NCBI RefSeq assembly: GCF_014200605.1
Contig: NZ_JACHCE010000006.1
Span: forward strand, 124,001-188,000
Length of the DNA: 64,000 bases
Direction of reading: 5' to 3'
Origin: Pedobacter cryoconitis
Lineage (GTDB): Bacteria > Bacteroidota > Bacteroidia > Sphingobacteriales > Sphingobacteriaceae
Shown here: piece after piece, positions 25,874-34,902 of the stretch
Numbering within the stretch: position 1 is the stretch's first letter
Layout: every line of letters starts with the position of its first letter
Notes under the pieces: model-generated
The model's database searches: none
Told to the model about the DNA's origin: nothing
What the model saw: the letters and a program-made list of their open reading frames with translations, nothing else
Made by a program: the position numbers and the translations under genes

Positions 25874-28312
25874 ATGAGAAGAAATCTATACTTAATTTTA
25901 CTGCTTACGATTGCTTTTACAGCAGGGGTTAAAGCCCAGACTGTAAGTGGAACTGTAAGTAATGACACCGAGCCATTAAGCGGTGCAAATATCAAAATTG
26001 AAGGTAAGAGACTCGAAACCAGTACTGACAAAGACGGACACTTTGAATTAAAACTTGAAGCAGGCAGCTATAACCTGATTATCAGCTACATTGGTTATAA
26101 CCAGTTTACAAGAAAAATAAGTTTGACCAAAGATCAGCAGCTGAACCTGGAAACGGTACTTAAAGCAACCAATACGATGGATGAAGTGGCAGTGGTTTCT
26201 TCACGTAAGCCAGGTAAAATCAGTGAAATCCCTGGAACAGTCTGGATTATCGATAATGCCCGTTTACAAGAACAGATTAAAGGTGGGGTCAGCTTAAAAG
26301 AAGCTTTAGGAAAACTTATTCCTGGTCTTGATGCGGGTTCTGAAGGACGAAGCAGTTTTGGTCAGAACCTGAGAGGAAGAAATGTACTGGTGATGATTGA
26401 TGGCGTTTCTTTAAACAGTACAAGGGCCAATGCAAGACAGTTTGATTCAGTAGACCCTTTTAATATTGAAAGGATTGAAGTGCTTTCTGGAGCAAGTTCT
26501 CTGTACGGTGGTGGTGCAACAGGTGGTATTATCAATATTATCACTAAAAAAGGACAGGAAGGCCCGTTAGCCTTCACATCTGAGGCAGGTGTGCGCAGTG
26601 GTTTACAACAGAAATCGGATCATGATGTTCGTTTTGCTCAATCAATTTCCGGAGGGAGTGACAACTTCAAAGGAAGAATTGGTATTGCTTATCAAAAAAA
26701 CAATGCTGCCTTTGATGCAACGAACAAACAGATCTTTACTGATATCACACAAACTGATTTACAGTATAACCAGTCTTTTGATATTTTTGCGAATACAGAA
26801 TTCAAATTGACCCCCAAACAGACTTTAAAGGTTAATGCACAATATTATAATTCTGGTTATACAGGTACAAGAGATCTTTTCCTGGGTACTAATTATTCTA
26901 TTTTCACCCCGGGAACCAATCCAAATGTTTTGGAAATGAGAGATGGTTTTACTTCTTCTGTTAAACCGCAATCATCACGTGCATCTATCAATGCAGATTA
27001 TCATGCTGCTGACATCCTTGGCGGACAGGATTTATATATTCAGGTCTCAAGCAGAAATGAAAAATTCAGCTTCCACCCTTTCCCCGCACAAGTTAGAGAC
27101 AATATTGTAAAAAGTAATCAGTTCCTTTATAATGGTTCTACGGTTCAAAGTACAAGATACAGTGCTTTAAAATTAGTATTGGCAAAGCAATGGTCAGCGT
27201 TTAATTTAACGTATGGTGTTGATGCTGATAATGAAAAATTCAATGGTGATCAAACTATGTTTGATCTGCCTTCATCTTTTGCAAGCGGAGGGCTGACCAA
27301 TAATGGTATAGCAACCGTTCCACGTTATCCTGGTGTGAATATTAATAGTCTTTCTGGTTTTATGCAGGCACAATGGAACCTAACGACCAGGTTGACTTTG
27401 TCCGGAGGTATCAGACAACAAAGAATGTATGTAAATGTCGGTGATATTGTCGGTATTAATGCTCAGGCATCTATTGTATATGGTCGCGGCAAAACGGCAA
27501 CACCAATACCCGGAGGTAAAAGTCACTATGATGTCAACCTGTTAAATGGCGGATTGGTTTATAAAATCTCTGCTCCGGAACAAATATGGGTTAATTTTGC
27601 GCAAGGTTTTAATTTAGCTGATCCAGCGAAATATTATGGCCAGGGTACTTATAAATTAAATGGCACACACTGGGATTTGGTTCAGGGAACGAGTGTAGCG
27701 AATTCTCCTTTAACTGGCTTAAAAACAAATCAGTTAGAAACAGGATGGCGTCACCGCAGTAAGATTATCAATGCGCAGGTTGCAGCATTCTATACCTGGT
27801 CTGATAAAGATATGCAAACAGATCTTACAACTTTCTCCGTACAGGTAATTGATCGTAAACAACGTAATTTTGGTGCTGAGGGTTCTTTATCTGTGAATTT
27901 GTCAAATGGCTTTGAGATCGGTGGAAATGGTCTGTATATTAAATCACAGTTTAAACAGGATAATTCCTGGAAATTACAGACTATTGGCAATATCAGTACC
28001 TCAAAGGCGGTAGCTTTTGTTGGATGGAATAGTAAAATTATAGGGTTTAAAGCTCAGGTTTTCCGTTCATTTGATACTAAAGATTATTTAGACAATAAAT
28101 TTAAAGGGTACACTACATTAGATTTGTTGGGTAATGTTAAATTACCTCTTGGAAGATTATCTTTTGGAGTACAGAACTTATTAAATAAGGAATACCAGAC
28201 TATCTGGAGTCAACGTGCACAGTTTTTATATAAAGGTTTAGGAGATCCTGCACTTTATTATTACAATGGCAGAGGACGTACTTATAACTTAACTTATACG
28301 ATTAACTACTAA
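25874..28312 (+). CDS. TonB-dependent siderophore receptor
   Basis: This 812-aa protein has a signal peptide (cleavage after VKAQ, residue 22), an N-terminal carboxypeptidase-regulatory-like domain (GTVSNDTEPLSGANIKIEGK to about residue 95), a plug domain (GEISEIPGTVWII through LSGASSLYGGGATGGIINII, about 105-220) and a 22-strand barrel ending in GRGRTYNLTYTINY, whose terminal aromatic residue is typical. It imports ferric siderophores through the outer membrane using TonB energy. Divergence from the PepSY gene and proximity to the NIS operon suggest it takes up the siderophore made by that operon. It has its own terminator. Confidence 0.93.
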   Translation: MRRNLYLILLLTIAFTAGVKAQTVSGTVSNDTEPLSGANIKIEGKRLETSTDKDGHFELKLEAGSYNLIISYIGYNQFTRKISLTKDQQLNLETVLKATNTMDEVAVVSSRKPGKISEIPGTVWIIDNARLQEQIKGGVSLKEALGKLIPGLDAGSEGRSSFGQNLRGRNVLVMIDGVSLNSTRANARQFDSVDPFNIERIEVLSGASSLYGGGATGGIINIITKKGQEGPLAFTSEAGVRSGLQQKSDHDVRFAQSISGGSDNFKGRIGIAYQKNNAAFDATNKQIFTDITQTDLQYNQSFDIFANTEFKLTPKQTLKVNAQYYNSGYTGTRDLFLGTNYSIFTPGTNPNVLEMRDGFTSSVKPQSSRASINADYHAADILGGQDLYIQVSSRNEKFSFHPFPAQVRDNIVKSNQFLYNGSTVQSTRYSALKLVLAKQWSAFNLTYGVDADNEKFNGDQTMFDLPSSFASGGLTNNGIATVPRYPGVNINSLSGFMQAQWNLTTRLTLSGGIRQQRMYVNVGDIVGINAQASIVYGRGKTATPIPGGKSHYDVNLLNGGLVYKISAPEQIWVNFAQGFNLADPAKYYGQGTYKLNGTHWDLVQGTSVANSPLTGLKTNQLETGWRHRSKIINAQVAAFYTWSDKDMQTDLTTFSVQVIDRKQRNFGAEGSLSVNLSNGFEIGGNGLYIKSQFKQDNSWKLQTIGNISTSKAVAFVGWNSKIIGFKAQVFRSFDTKDYLDNKFKGYTTLDLLGNVKLPLGRLSFGVQNLLNKEYQTIWSQRAQFLYKGLGDPALYYYNGRGRTYNLTYTINY

Positions 28313-28337
28313 TAAGTATTCTAATCTTTAGAAATTT

Positions 28338-28361
28338 AAAAGGGAGCTTTAGCTCCCTTTT
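28338..28361 (+). terminator. Intrinsic terminator of the receptor gene
   Basis: AAAAGGGAGCT and AGCTCCCTTTT form an 11-bp stem with a 2-base spacer, followed by T-rich sequence. It lies 26 bp after the receptor stop codon. Confidence 0.9.
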
Positions 28362-28479
28362 GTTTTGCTATATTTTTTTTTCATATAAGATAAAAAAACA
28401 TCAAACACAAAAAAAATAGTTAATGATTAACAATTAAATTATTCATTTTCGCTTTAATCAAACTTAATGAAAAATTAAA

Positions 28480-30111
28480 ATGAAAAGATTTAGTGCATTG
28501 CTATTGTTAGTTATAATGATTTCTTCTTCTTGTAAGAAGGAAATTATACAAAGTAAAAGTACTCCGCGTACTTATGATGATTTGAAATCTCCTGAAGGAG
28601 GACATATCATGATCACACAGGGAACGATTTCATCCTTTAAACGCTTTTTTAAAGAATCTGATCTATCATCACCCCAACAAAATTCACAAAGATCAAGTAC
28701 TATAACCAGCAATTTGATTTCTTTTACAGCGATGAATGATAAAGAAACAAATTCTGTGCATTTAGAAAAGGACAGTTCATGGGTTGGAGATAACGCTGGT
28801 AGAACATTTTCTGGTTATACAGATGAATTTTTAATGTTACCTGCCTGGTCAGGACAAAGAGATAATTTCTACCTGGGGTCACTGATTAAAGGAAATAGTA
28901 TTGCTTCTCTTGAGATGATTCCACTTTCTGAACGCCTGGGGCATTATGAATCAAGGCCAATAAGCGCTTCTATTTCTTTACCTGGAAAAGTTGTGACAGG
29001 CATACTCAATCCAAATGAACTGACTACAACAGAATTTTACAGCAAACTATTAGTAAACAATGGTTTATCAAACACTCAAAATGCTGCATTTAGCTTTAAT
29101 TACCAGGAATTTACTTACTATGATGAATTGAAACAAATCTTCGGTTCCAATGCAAATGTGGGTTTACTATTTTTTGGTTCTGAGACATCTAATGGAAATG
29201 ATCTTCATAAAATATCAAAGAATTCCGGACTTGCCGTGAAATTCACACAAAAGAATTTTTCATTAGACATGGACATTCCAGAAAAGGGAGAGTTATACGA
29301 GAATTTAAATTTAGGTGCAGTAGATGGCTACTGGCCTGCCTATGTTAGCACTATTACCTATGGGTCGACTGGCATGCTGGTTATTGAGAGTGCCGAAAAT
29401 AGTACAATACTAAAAAGCACCTATACTAAGGCTTTCTCGGTACTTGGCGGGGTTATTTCAGGAGGATCAAACCTCAGTTCAGCAGAGATAAACACAATCA
29501 ATAATTCAACTATGAAAATCTACTTCATAGGTATCAATGGAGCTGAAGCGATTAAGACTATTTACTCTTTTGACGAATTAGTCGCATTTGTTAAAAGGGG
29601 GGCTACTTTTACTGCACAATCTCCGGGAGTACCTATATCATTTAAGATGAAATCATTAAAGGACAACAAAACAATAAATAATACTTTTAAAATTGATGTT
29701 CCTGTAAAAATAATTTATCCCGCACTTGACTTTGAGATAAATACTTCTGCAAAAACAAACGATCTGTATGTCAAATTCTATGCTGATCGTGAATTGAAAA
29801 TTCCAGTTGTGGCACCTGCAAGAATAACTTTTAACATTGCAGGTATCGCCAGAAACCTAGTAATGCCCGGAGACATTGAATCAGAAGGAATTTCATGGGC
29901 CCCATTTACAATAAACAATACTTCACATAAGACCAGAACTCTTGTTTTTTCAAATAGCGGAATAGGCTCTCCAATGTATAACCCTGCATTTGATACACAT
30001 GCTTATCTACTAAGAGGGACTGATTATTTTGGAGGAAATGATCCCCAGGTATTGTCCAGATCGATCAATTACTATAGTAATCTGGCTTCTGAGATAATGA
30101 AAAAATGGTAA
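28480..30111 (+). CDS. CDC-like (cholesterol-dependent-cytolysin-like) lipoprotein, long form 1
   Basis: The 543-aa protein has a lipoprotein signal peptide with lipobox cysteine C18 (ISSSC-KKE). The central region resembles the pore-forming core of thiol-activated cytolysins: FYLGSLIKGNSI near 130-141, FTYYDELKQIFGSNANVG near 211-228, SGLAVKFTQKNFSLDMDIP near 249-267, and PAYVSTITYG at 286-295, matching the VYISSVAYGR block of that family. No tryptophan-rich undecapeptide for cholesterol binding is present. The C-terminal 150 residues form a beta-rich domain unlike classical domain 4. It may be a CDC-like pore former against other cells. Paralogue of the next gene and followed by its own terminator. 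Confidence 0.78.
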   Translation: MKRFSALLLLVIMISSSCKKEIIQSKSTPRTYDDLKSPEGGHIMITQGTISSFKRFFKESDLSSPQQNSQRSSTITSNLISFTAMNDKETNSVHLEKDSSWVGDNAGRTFSGYTDEFLMLPAWSGQRDNFYLGSLIKGNSIASLEMIPLSERLGHYESRPISASISLPGKVVTGILNPNELTTTEFYSKLLVNNGLSNTQNAAFSFNYQEFTYYDELKQIFGSNANVGLLFFGSETSNGNDLHKISKNSGLAVKFTQKNFSLDMDIPEKGELYENLNLGAVDGYWPAYVSTITYGSTGMLVIESAENSTILKSTYTKAFSVLGGVISGGSNLSSAEINTINNSTMKIYFIGINGAEAIKTIYSFDELVAFVKRGATFTAQSPGVPISFKMKSLKDNKTINNTFKIDVPVKIIYPALDFEINTSAKTNDLYVKFYADRELKIPVVAPARITFNIAGIARNLVMPGDIESEGISWAPFTINNTSHKTRTLVFSNSGIGSPMYNPAFDTHAYLLRGTDYFGGNDPQVLSRSINYYSNLASEIMKKW

Positions 30112-30143
30112 GCATTTTCAACTAAAAAAATTATATCAGAAAA

Positions 30144-30165
30144 AAAAGGAGCCCCGGCTCCTTTT
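30144..30165 (+). terminator. Intrinsic terminator after CDC-like gene 1
   Basis: AAAAGGAGCC and GGCTCCTTTT form a 10-bp stem with two intervening bases, 32 bp after the stop codon. The two long cytolysin-like genes are therefore probably separate transcripts. Confidence 0.88.
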
Positions 30166-30313
30166 ATGTTTAAAAAAATTTCCAAAAGAGATAAGAACAA
30201 GTTCACAATCTGACATTAAACACCAATAAAAGAAATAAAACAATCAAAGATTAACATTAAATAATAATATAATTATCTATTTTCGCTTTAATTAAACCTA
30301 ATGAAAAATTAAA

Positions 30314-31936
30314 ATGAAAAGATTTAGCGTATTGCTATTGTTAGTTATGATGATTTCTTCTTCCTGTAAGAAGGAAATCATCCAGGGTAAAGGTACCACA
30401 GGTACTTCTGGTGATCTAAAGTCCCCTGAAGGCGGACATATTACTATTGCTCAGGGAACCCTTTCGGCTTTCGAGCCCTATTCAGGAAAGTATGATGCTT
30501 CAAAAGCTCATCCGAATTCACAGAAATTAAGCGATCTGAATGGGGGCATCTCTATACATGACAGAGAAATTGGCTCTATTCACCGGAATAATGATGTTTT
30601 CTGGCTTGGAGACGACGCAGGTATAACATATAGTGGTTATACAGATGAGTTCCTCATGCTGCCCAGCTGGTCAGGACAAAGGGATAATTTTTATCTGGGC
30701 TCAATGATCAGAGGAAATAGTATTGCCTCACTGGATATGATCCCGCTATCTGAACGCTTAGGGCATTATGAATCCAGACCCATAAGTGCTTCTATTTCCT
30801 TCCCGGGAAAAACTGTGAGCAGTGTCCTCAATCCAAATGAGATGACTACCACACAATTCTATAGCAACCTATTAATAAATAATGGCGTGACTGGTCTTCA
30901 AAAGGCAGCTTATAGTTTTGTTTACCAGGATTTCACCTATTATGATGAATTGAAACAAATTTTCGGTTCCAATGCAAATGTAGGAGCCTTATTCTGGAGT
31001 TCAGGAACCTCAACAGGGACTGATACCCAGAAAATATCAAAGAATTCCGGCCTCGCTATTAAGTTCACACAAAAGAACTTTTCACTGGACATGGATATCC
31101 CGGAAAAGGGAGAATTGTATGAAAATTTAAATTTAAGTGCTCTGGATGGTTACTGGCCTGCCTATGTTAGCAATATTACTTATGGATCGACAGGTGTACT
31201 CATTATAGAGAGCACCGAAAATAGTACAGTGCTGAAAAATACTTTTACCAAAGCATTTTCTATACTGGGCGGGCTGGCTTCCGGAGGATCAAACCTGAAT
31301 TCTACTGAGATCAGTATGATTAACAATTCAACCATGAAAATCTATTTTGTAGGCGTGAATGGGGCTGAAGCCATCAAAAGCATTTTCTCTTTCGATGAAT
31401 TGAGTGCTTTTGTTAAAAGAGGAAATACTTTTACCCCACAAACACCAGGGGTACCTATTTCATTCAAACTGAAATCATTAAAAGACAATAAGGTAATCAA
31501 CAATACCTTTAAAATTGATGTGCCTGTGAAAATGATTTATCCTGCTTTTGATATCACATTAAACAAATCGACTAATCTTGAAGATCTGAACCTCAGATTT
31601 TTTGCGGATCAGGCTTTAACAATTCCGGTTGTAGCCCCTGCAAGAATAACTTTCAATATTGCCGGACTTAATAAGTACTTCGTCCTGCCACAGGATATTG
31701 ACATGGGACTATCATGGGGTAACCCACGTTTAAACAATACTTTACACCAAACCTATATCGTTGTGGGGTCAAGACCAATAGAAGATATGCCTGATGCCTG
31801 GAGAAACTTTGCAGGATATTCATTTTTCTATTTGCTAAAGGGCACTGATTATTATGGAGGCAATGATTTCCAGGGTCTTGTCAGATCAACAACTTATTCT
31901 TCTCCCCTGTCTACAGAAATCATGAAACGCTGGTAA
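30314..31936 (+). CDS. CDC-like lipoprotein, long form 2
   Basis: A 540-aa close paralogue of the preceding gene: the same lipoprotein signal (ISSSC-KKEIIQ), the same DEFLMLPSWSGQRDNFYLGS, ELKQIFGSNANVG, SGLAIKFTQKNFSLDMDIP and PAYVSNITYG blocks. Divergence is concentrated in residues about 45-100 and in the last 130 residues, which may define partner or target specificity. The roughly 35 bp before the start are nearly identical to those of gene 1, so promoter and gene were duplicated together. The presence of two long forms and one short form recalls two-component CDC-like systems reported in Bacteroidota. Function here is inferred from fold resemblance only. Confidence 0.78.
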   Translation: MKRFSVLLLLVMMISSSCKKEIIQGKGTTGTSGDLKSPEGGHITIAQGTLSAFEPYSGKYDASKAHPNSQKLSDLNGGISIHDREIGSIHRNNDVFWLGDDAGITYSGYTDEFLMLPSWSGQRDNFYLGSMIRGNSIASLDMIPLSERLGHYESRPISASISFPGKTVSSVLNPNEMTTTQFYSNLLINNGVTGLQKAAYSFVYQDFTYYDELKQIFGSNANVGALFWSSGTSTGTDTQKISKNSGLAIKFTQKNFSLDMDIPEKGELYENLNLSALDGYWPAYVSNITYGSTGVLIIESTENSTVLKNTFTKAFSILGGLASGGSNLNSTEISMINNSTMKIYFVGVNGAEAIKSIFSFDELSAFVKRGNTFTPQTPGVPISFKLKSLKDNKVINNTFKIDVPVKMIYPAFDITLNKSTNLEDLNLRFFADQALTIPVVAPARITFNIAGLNKYFVLPQDIDMGLSWGNPRLNNTLHQTYIVVGSRPIEDMPDAWRNFAGYSFFYLLKGTDYYGGNDFQGLVRSTTYSSPLSTEIMKRW

Positions 31937-31970
31937 ACAGGTTAAATGTAAAAATAGATTTCAATTTGTT

Positions 31971-32010
31971 AAATAATAACGGGCATTCTGATGGATGCCC
32001 GTTATTATTT
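31971..32010 (+). terminator. Intrinsic terminator after CDC-like gene 2
   Basis: ATAATAACGGGCAT and ATGCCCGTTATTAT form a 14-bp perfect stem with an 8-base loop and flanking A and T runs. Confidence 0.9.
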
Positions 32011-32079
32011 AAAATTAATTCTGATGTCACCACTTTTAGCTTATATAATTATTATCTTCGGAATATATCTAACTTAACC

Positions 32080-33228
32080 ATGAGAAAATTCAACATACCT
32101 TCTGTTATTTTATTTTTACTTATTATAATATCTGCGTGCAGTAAAACAGATCCGCCACCTGTTACCCCAAACCCACCGGTAGTGGTGCCCCCTGTTGTTG
32201 TACCACCAGTAACACCAGGTGAGCCTGCAGATCCATATATCAAATTACAGGGACTAGCTGCAACAAGCGGACTTAATTTTTTAAGAGACAGTGTATGGTC
32301 CGATAAGGTAAGCCATACGATTGTGTTATCATTCTCCGGTGGAAATACACTCGCCGTTTTACCCTCTTTTGAGAAAAATATTTATCCTGGGGCAATTGTT
32401 AAAGGGAGATATCTGGGCAGTAAAATTGAGCCGGAAAAAATCAGTGATTACCTTTTAAATCCAATCACAGTATTAACCAGTATAGTAACTGATGAAACTG
32501 ACGGTACAATTAAGACCCCGTCTTATAACGCTAACCTGAATTATCTGCAGAAAGTCCTGACCGCAAAATCTAATTTTACCCAAATCAATAGTTTTCTTTA
32601 CGACAGTTACGAATTTACACATACCAATGAACTGAATCTTTTTTTTGGAGGTAATGTGGACATCAATACCTTATTTGGCATTCCTAAAAGCAATGGAGCC
32701 GCTGTGACTAAAATCAAAAGTGGAATCGTAGTGAGGTCCATACAGCTGAATTTCACTGTTTATATGGACCCTTCTTTACCAATTGAATTTAAACAGGCTG
32801 TGGATCAGAACCTGTTTAAAAGTGAGAAAATCTCTTTTGTTAACAGTGTAGATTACGGCAGAATGGGTCTGCTGACTATACAGACTGATGCTGAAAAAAA
32901 TGAACTGAATGTAATTATCAATAAGGTAAGTAAGAGTGAGGCTTTAGATGAAAGACAGACTAAGCTGATCGCAACGGCAGAGATACATACTTACCTGAAT
33001 GGTTACAGTGCTGCAGGAAAACAGAGTGTAGAAGTAGCATCCGGACTGGATAAAATTCAAAAATTCTATAAACTAATTTCAGGTGAGGGCACATTTTCGG
33101 CATCAAATTATGGCAGCCCTTTGTATTATTCTTTACAAAATGCCGTTAGTGATTATGCAGATTATCCTGAACGTGGCCATCTGTTCAGAGTGCATGTAGA
33201 AAGAGATAAAATTACCAGTACAAAATAG
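32080..33228 (+). CDS. CDC-like lipoprotein, short form
   Basis: I place the start at the ATG at 32080 (MRKFNIPSVILFLLIIISAC), because it gives a proper lipoprotein signal with lipobox Cys20; the open frame further upstream runs through a terminator. Residues about 24-48 are a proline/valine-rich linker. The remainder resembles the long forms and the cytolysin core: SGIVVRSIQLNFTVYMDPSL, then KISFVNSVDYGRMGLLTIQT, the latter matching the VYISSVAYGR block, but it lacks the C-terminal domain of the long forms. At 382 aa it fits a short partner in a two-component pore former. TATCTTCG at 32053-32060 is a weak -7 candidate. Confidence 0.75.
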   Translation: MRKFNIPSVILFLLIIISACSKTDPPPVTPNPPVVVPPVVVPPVTPGEPADPYIKLQGLAATSGLNFLRDSVWSDKVSHTIVLSFSGGNTLAVLPSFEKNIYPGAIVKGRYLGSKIEPEKISDYLLNPITVLTSIVTDETDGTIKTPSYNANLNYLQKVLTAKSNFTQINSFLYDSYEFTHTNELNLFFGGNVDINTLFGIPKSNGAAVTKIKSGIVVRSIQLNFTVYMDPSLPIEFKQAVDQNLFKSEKISFVNSVDYGRMGLLTIQTDAEKNELNVIINKVSKSEALDERQTKLIATAEIHTYLNGYSAAGKQSVEVASGLDKIQKFYKLISGEGTFSASNYGSPLYYSLQNAVSDYADYPERGHLFRVHVERDKITSTK

Positions 33229-33233
33229 ATTCA

Positions 33234-33656
33234 ATGAAGATTTACCAGCATTCGATCCTTCTTAAAGAAAGAAAAAGAGGTTTCCACCTGATTACGTCAG
33301 ATATCCTTGATGCCTTTCCTGAGATCAGGCAGATAAAAACAGGGATTTGCCAGGTTTTCATTCAGCATACCTCTGCTTCACTCACAATTAATGAGAATGC
33401 AGACCCAACGGTAAGGCATGATTTCGAAATATTTTTCAACAAGGCAGTCCCTGAAAATGATCCGGATTATCTGCATGATGAGGAAGGTTCTGATGATATG
33501 CCTGCGCACTTAAAAACTGCTTTGCTGGACACTTCTTTGATGATTCCAATTCGGAACGGCAGATTAGCTCTGGGCACATGGCAGGGAATTTATCTGTGTG
33601 AGCATCGTAATTACGGTGGATCGAGAGCTGTTATGCTGACTGCCTGGGGAGAATGA
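33234..33656 (+). CDS. YjbQ/UPF0047 family protein
   Basis: This 140-aa protein has the complete family pattern: GICQVFIQHTSASLTINENADPTVRHDFE in the middle, the acidic/His stretch EGSDDMPAHLKTALLDTSL and the C-terminal GTWQGIYLCEHRNYGG. E. coli YjbQ shows weak thiamine-phosphate-synthase activity, but the physiological role is uncertain. It starts 5 bp after the short cytolysin-like gene and may be co-transcribed with it, though the proteins are not obviously related in function. Confidence 0.9.
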   Translation: MKIYQHSILLKERKRGFHLITSDILDAFPEIRQIKTGICQVFIQHTSASLTINENADPTVRHDFEIFFNKAVPENDPDYLHDEEGSDDMPAHLKTALLDTSLMIPIRNGRLALGTWQGIYLCEHRNYGGSRAVMLTAWGE

Positions 33657-33702
33657 TCTGATCAAAATACGGATGAATCATACAATCTATTATGCATTTG
33701 AA

Positions 33703-33710
33703 TATATTTG
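33703..33710 (+). promoter_or_regulatory. -7 box for the GNAT-mscS unit
   Basis: TATATTTG is a perfect match to TAnnTTTG, 61 bp before the GNAT start. It points to a transcript starting near 33716 that covers the GNAT and MscS genes. Confidence 0.5.
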
Positions 33711-33771
33711 GAGACCGAAAAATAAGATCGGGTTATAAACAGATATCAACCTGTCCATTCAAATTGTTCAT

Positions 33772-34902
33772 ATGAAAAAAATAATTGCGGTAAAATCAAA
33801 AAAAGAACTTAAAACGTTTATTGATTTTCCCCATGAGCTGTATCAGCATGATCCGAACTATGTTCCGGAATTGTTTATTGCACAAAAAGACTTGTTAACC
33901 ACACACCCATTTCACAAACACTCTTCTTTACAAGCTTTTTTATTGTATGATGGGGATAAGGTTACCGGCCGGATTGCAGCTATATTAAATAATAACCACA
34001 ATATTGCTAATCATACTAATGATGGCTTCTTTGGTTTCTTTGATTGTATCAACGATAATGAGAGTGCTTCATTACTGATTCAGGAAGCAGAAAAATGGTT
34101 AACAGAAAAAGGTGTGGAAACCATTATCGGCCCTGTCAATTTTTCTACAAATGAATCTTGTGGTTTGCTGATCGAAGGTTTTGATTCTCCGCCGGTAGTG
34201 ATGATGCCTTATAATGCATCTTATTACCCGGCTTTGCTGGAACAGACAGGACTTTCAAAAAAGGTGGACCTGATTGCATGGAAATGGAATGGTGATAACT
34301 ATGATGACCGTTCTGTTCAATTGCTTGAAAAACTACAGGAACGTTTAAAACGCAGCAATATCACGATCCGTAAGATCAATATGAAAAAATTCAAGGAGGA
34401 AGCAGAAAGCCTTCGTGAAGTTTACAATAAAGCATGGGACAAAAATATGGGCTTTGTACCGCTTAATGATGAAGAGTATGACTACCAGGCAAAAGATCTG
34501 AAAATGATTCTGGACCCTGATTTCTGTCTTGTTGCTGAACAGGATGGAAAGATTGTAGGTTTCGGTGCAGCTATACCTGATATTAATGAAATCCTGATTA
34601 AAATCAAGAGAGGAAGGTTATTTCCTACGGGGCTTTTTAAATTGCTGATGGGCAAAAAGAAGGTATCCGGAATCAGGATTTTACTATTGGGCGTAGTAGA
34701 AGGTTACCGCAAAATGGGTATCGAGGCTTGTTTATACGGCAATATCATCAAGGCTTACAAAGCTAAAGGATTAAAGTATGCAGAGGCATCCTGGACACTG
34801 GAACACAATGACCTGGTGAATAATGCAATTCGTGCAATTAAAGGAGATCCGTATAAAAAATACAGGATTTACGAAAAACCTATTCAAACTCAAAAGACAT
34901 AA
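33772..34902 (+). CDS. GNAT-family N-acetyltransferase
   Basis: The 376-aa cytosolic protein has two acyltransferase-like halves. The N-terminal half contains GFFGFFDCINDN and IIGPVNFSTNESCGLLIEGF. The C-terminal half contains FGAAIPDINEI and a candidate acetyl-CoA site ILLLGVVEGYRKMGIEACLYG near residues 302-322, followed by YAEASWTLEHNDLVNNAIRA. It matches a common long bacterial GNAT family of unknown substrate, sometimes found near cell-surface biosynthesis genes. Its TAA is followed directly by the ATG of the MscS gene. Confidence 0.85.
   Translation: MKKIIAVKSKKELKTFIDFPHELYQHDPNYVPELFIAQKDLLTTHPFHKHSSLQAFLLYDGDKVTGRIAAILNNNHNIANHTNDGFFGFFDCINDNESASLLIQEAEKWLTEKGVETIIGPVNFSTNESCGLLIEGFDSPPVVMMPYNASYYPALLEQTGLSKKVDLIAWKWNGDNYDDRSVQLLEKLQERLKRSNITIRKINMKKFKEEAESLREVYNKAWDKNMGFVPLNDEEYDYQAKDLKMILDPDFCLVAEQDGKIVGFGAAIPDINEILIKIKRGRLFPTGLFKLLMGKKKVSGIRILLLGVVEGYRKMGIEACLYGNIIKAYKAKGLKYAEASWTLEHNDLVNNAIRAIKGDPYKKYRIYEKPIQTQKT

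Noticed and set aside
31966..32079. Longer N-terminus for the short CDC-like protein
   Set aside because: The extension would be read through an intrinsic terminator, and the ATG at 32080 gives a proper lipoprotein signal peptide.
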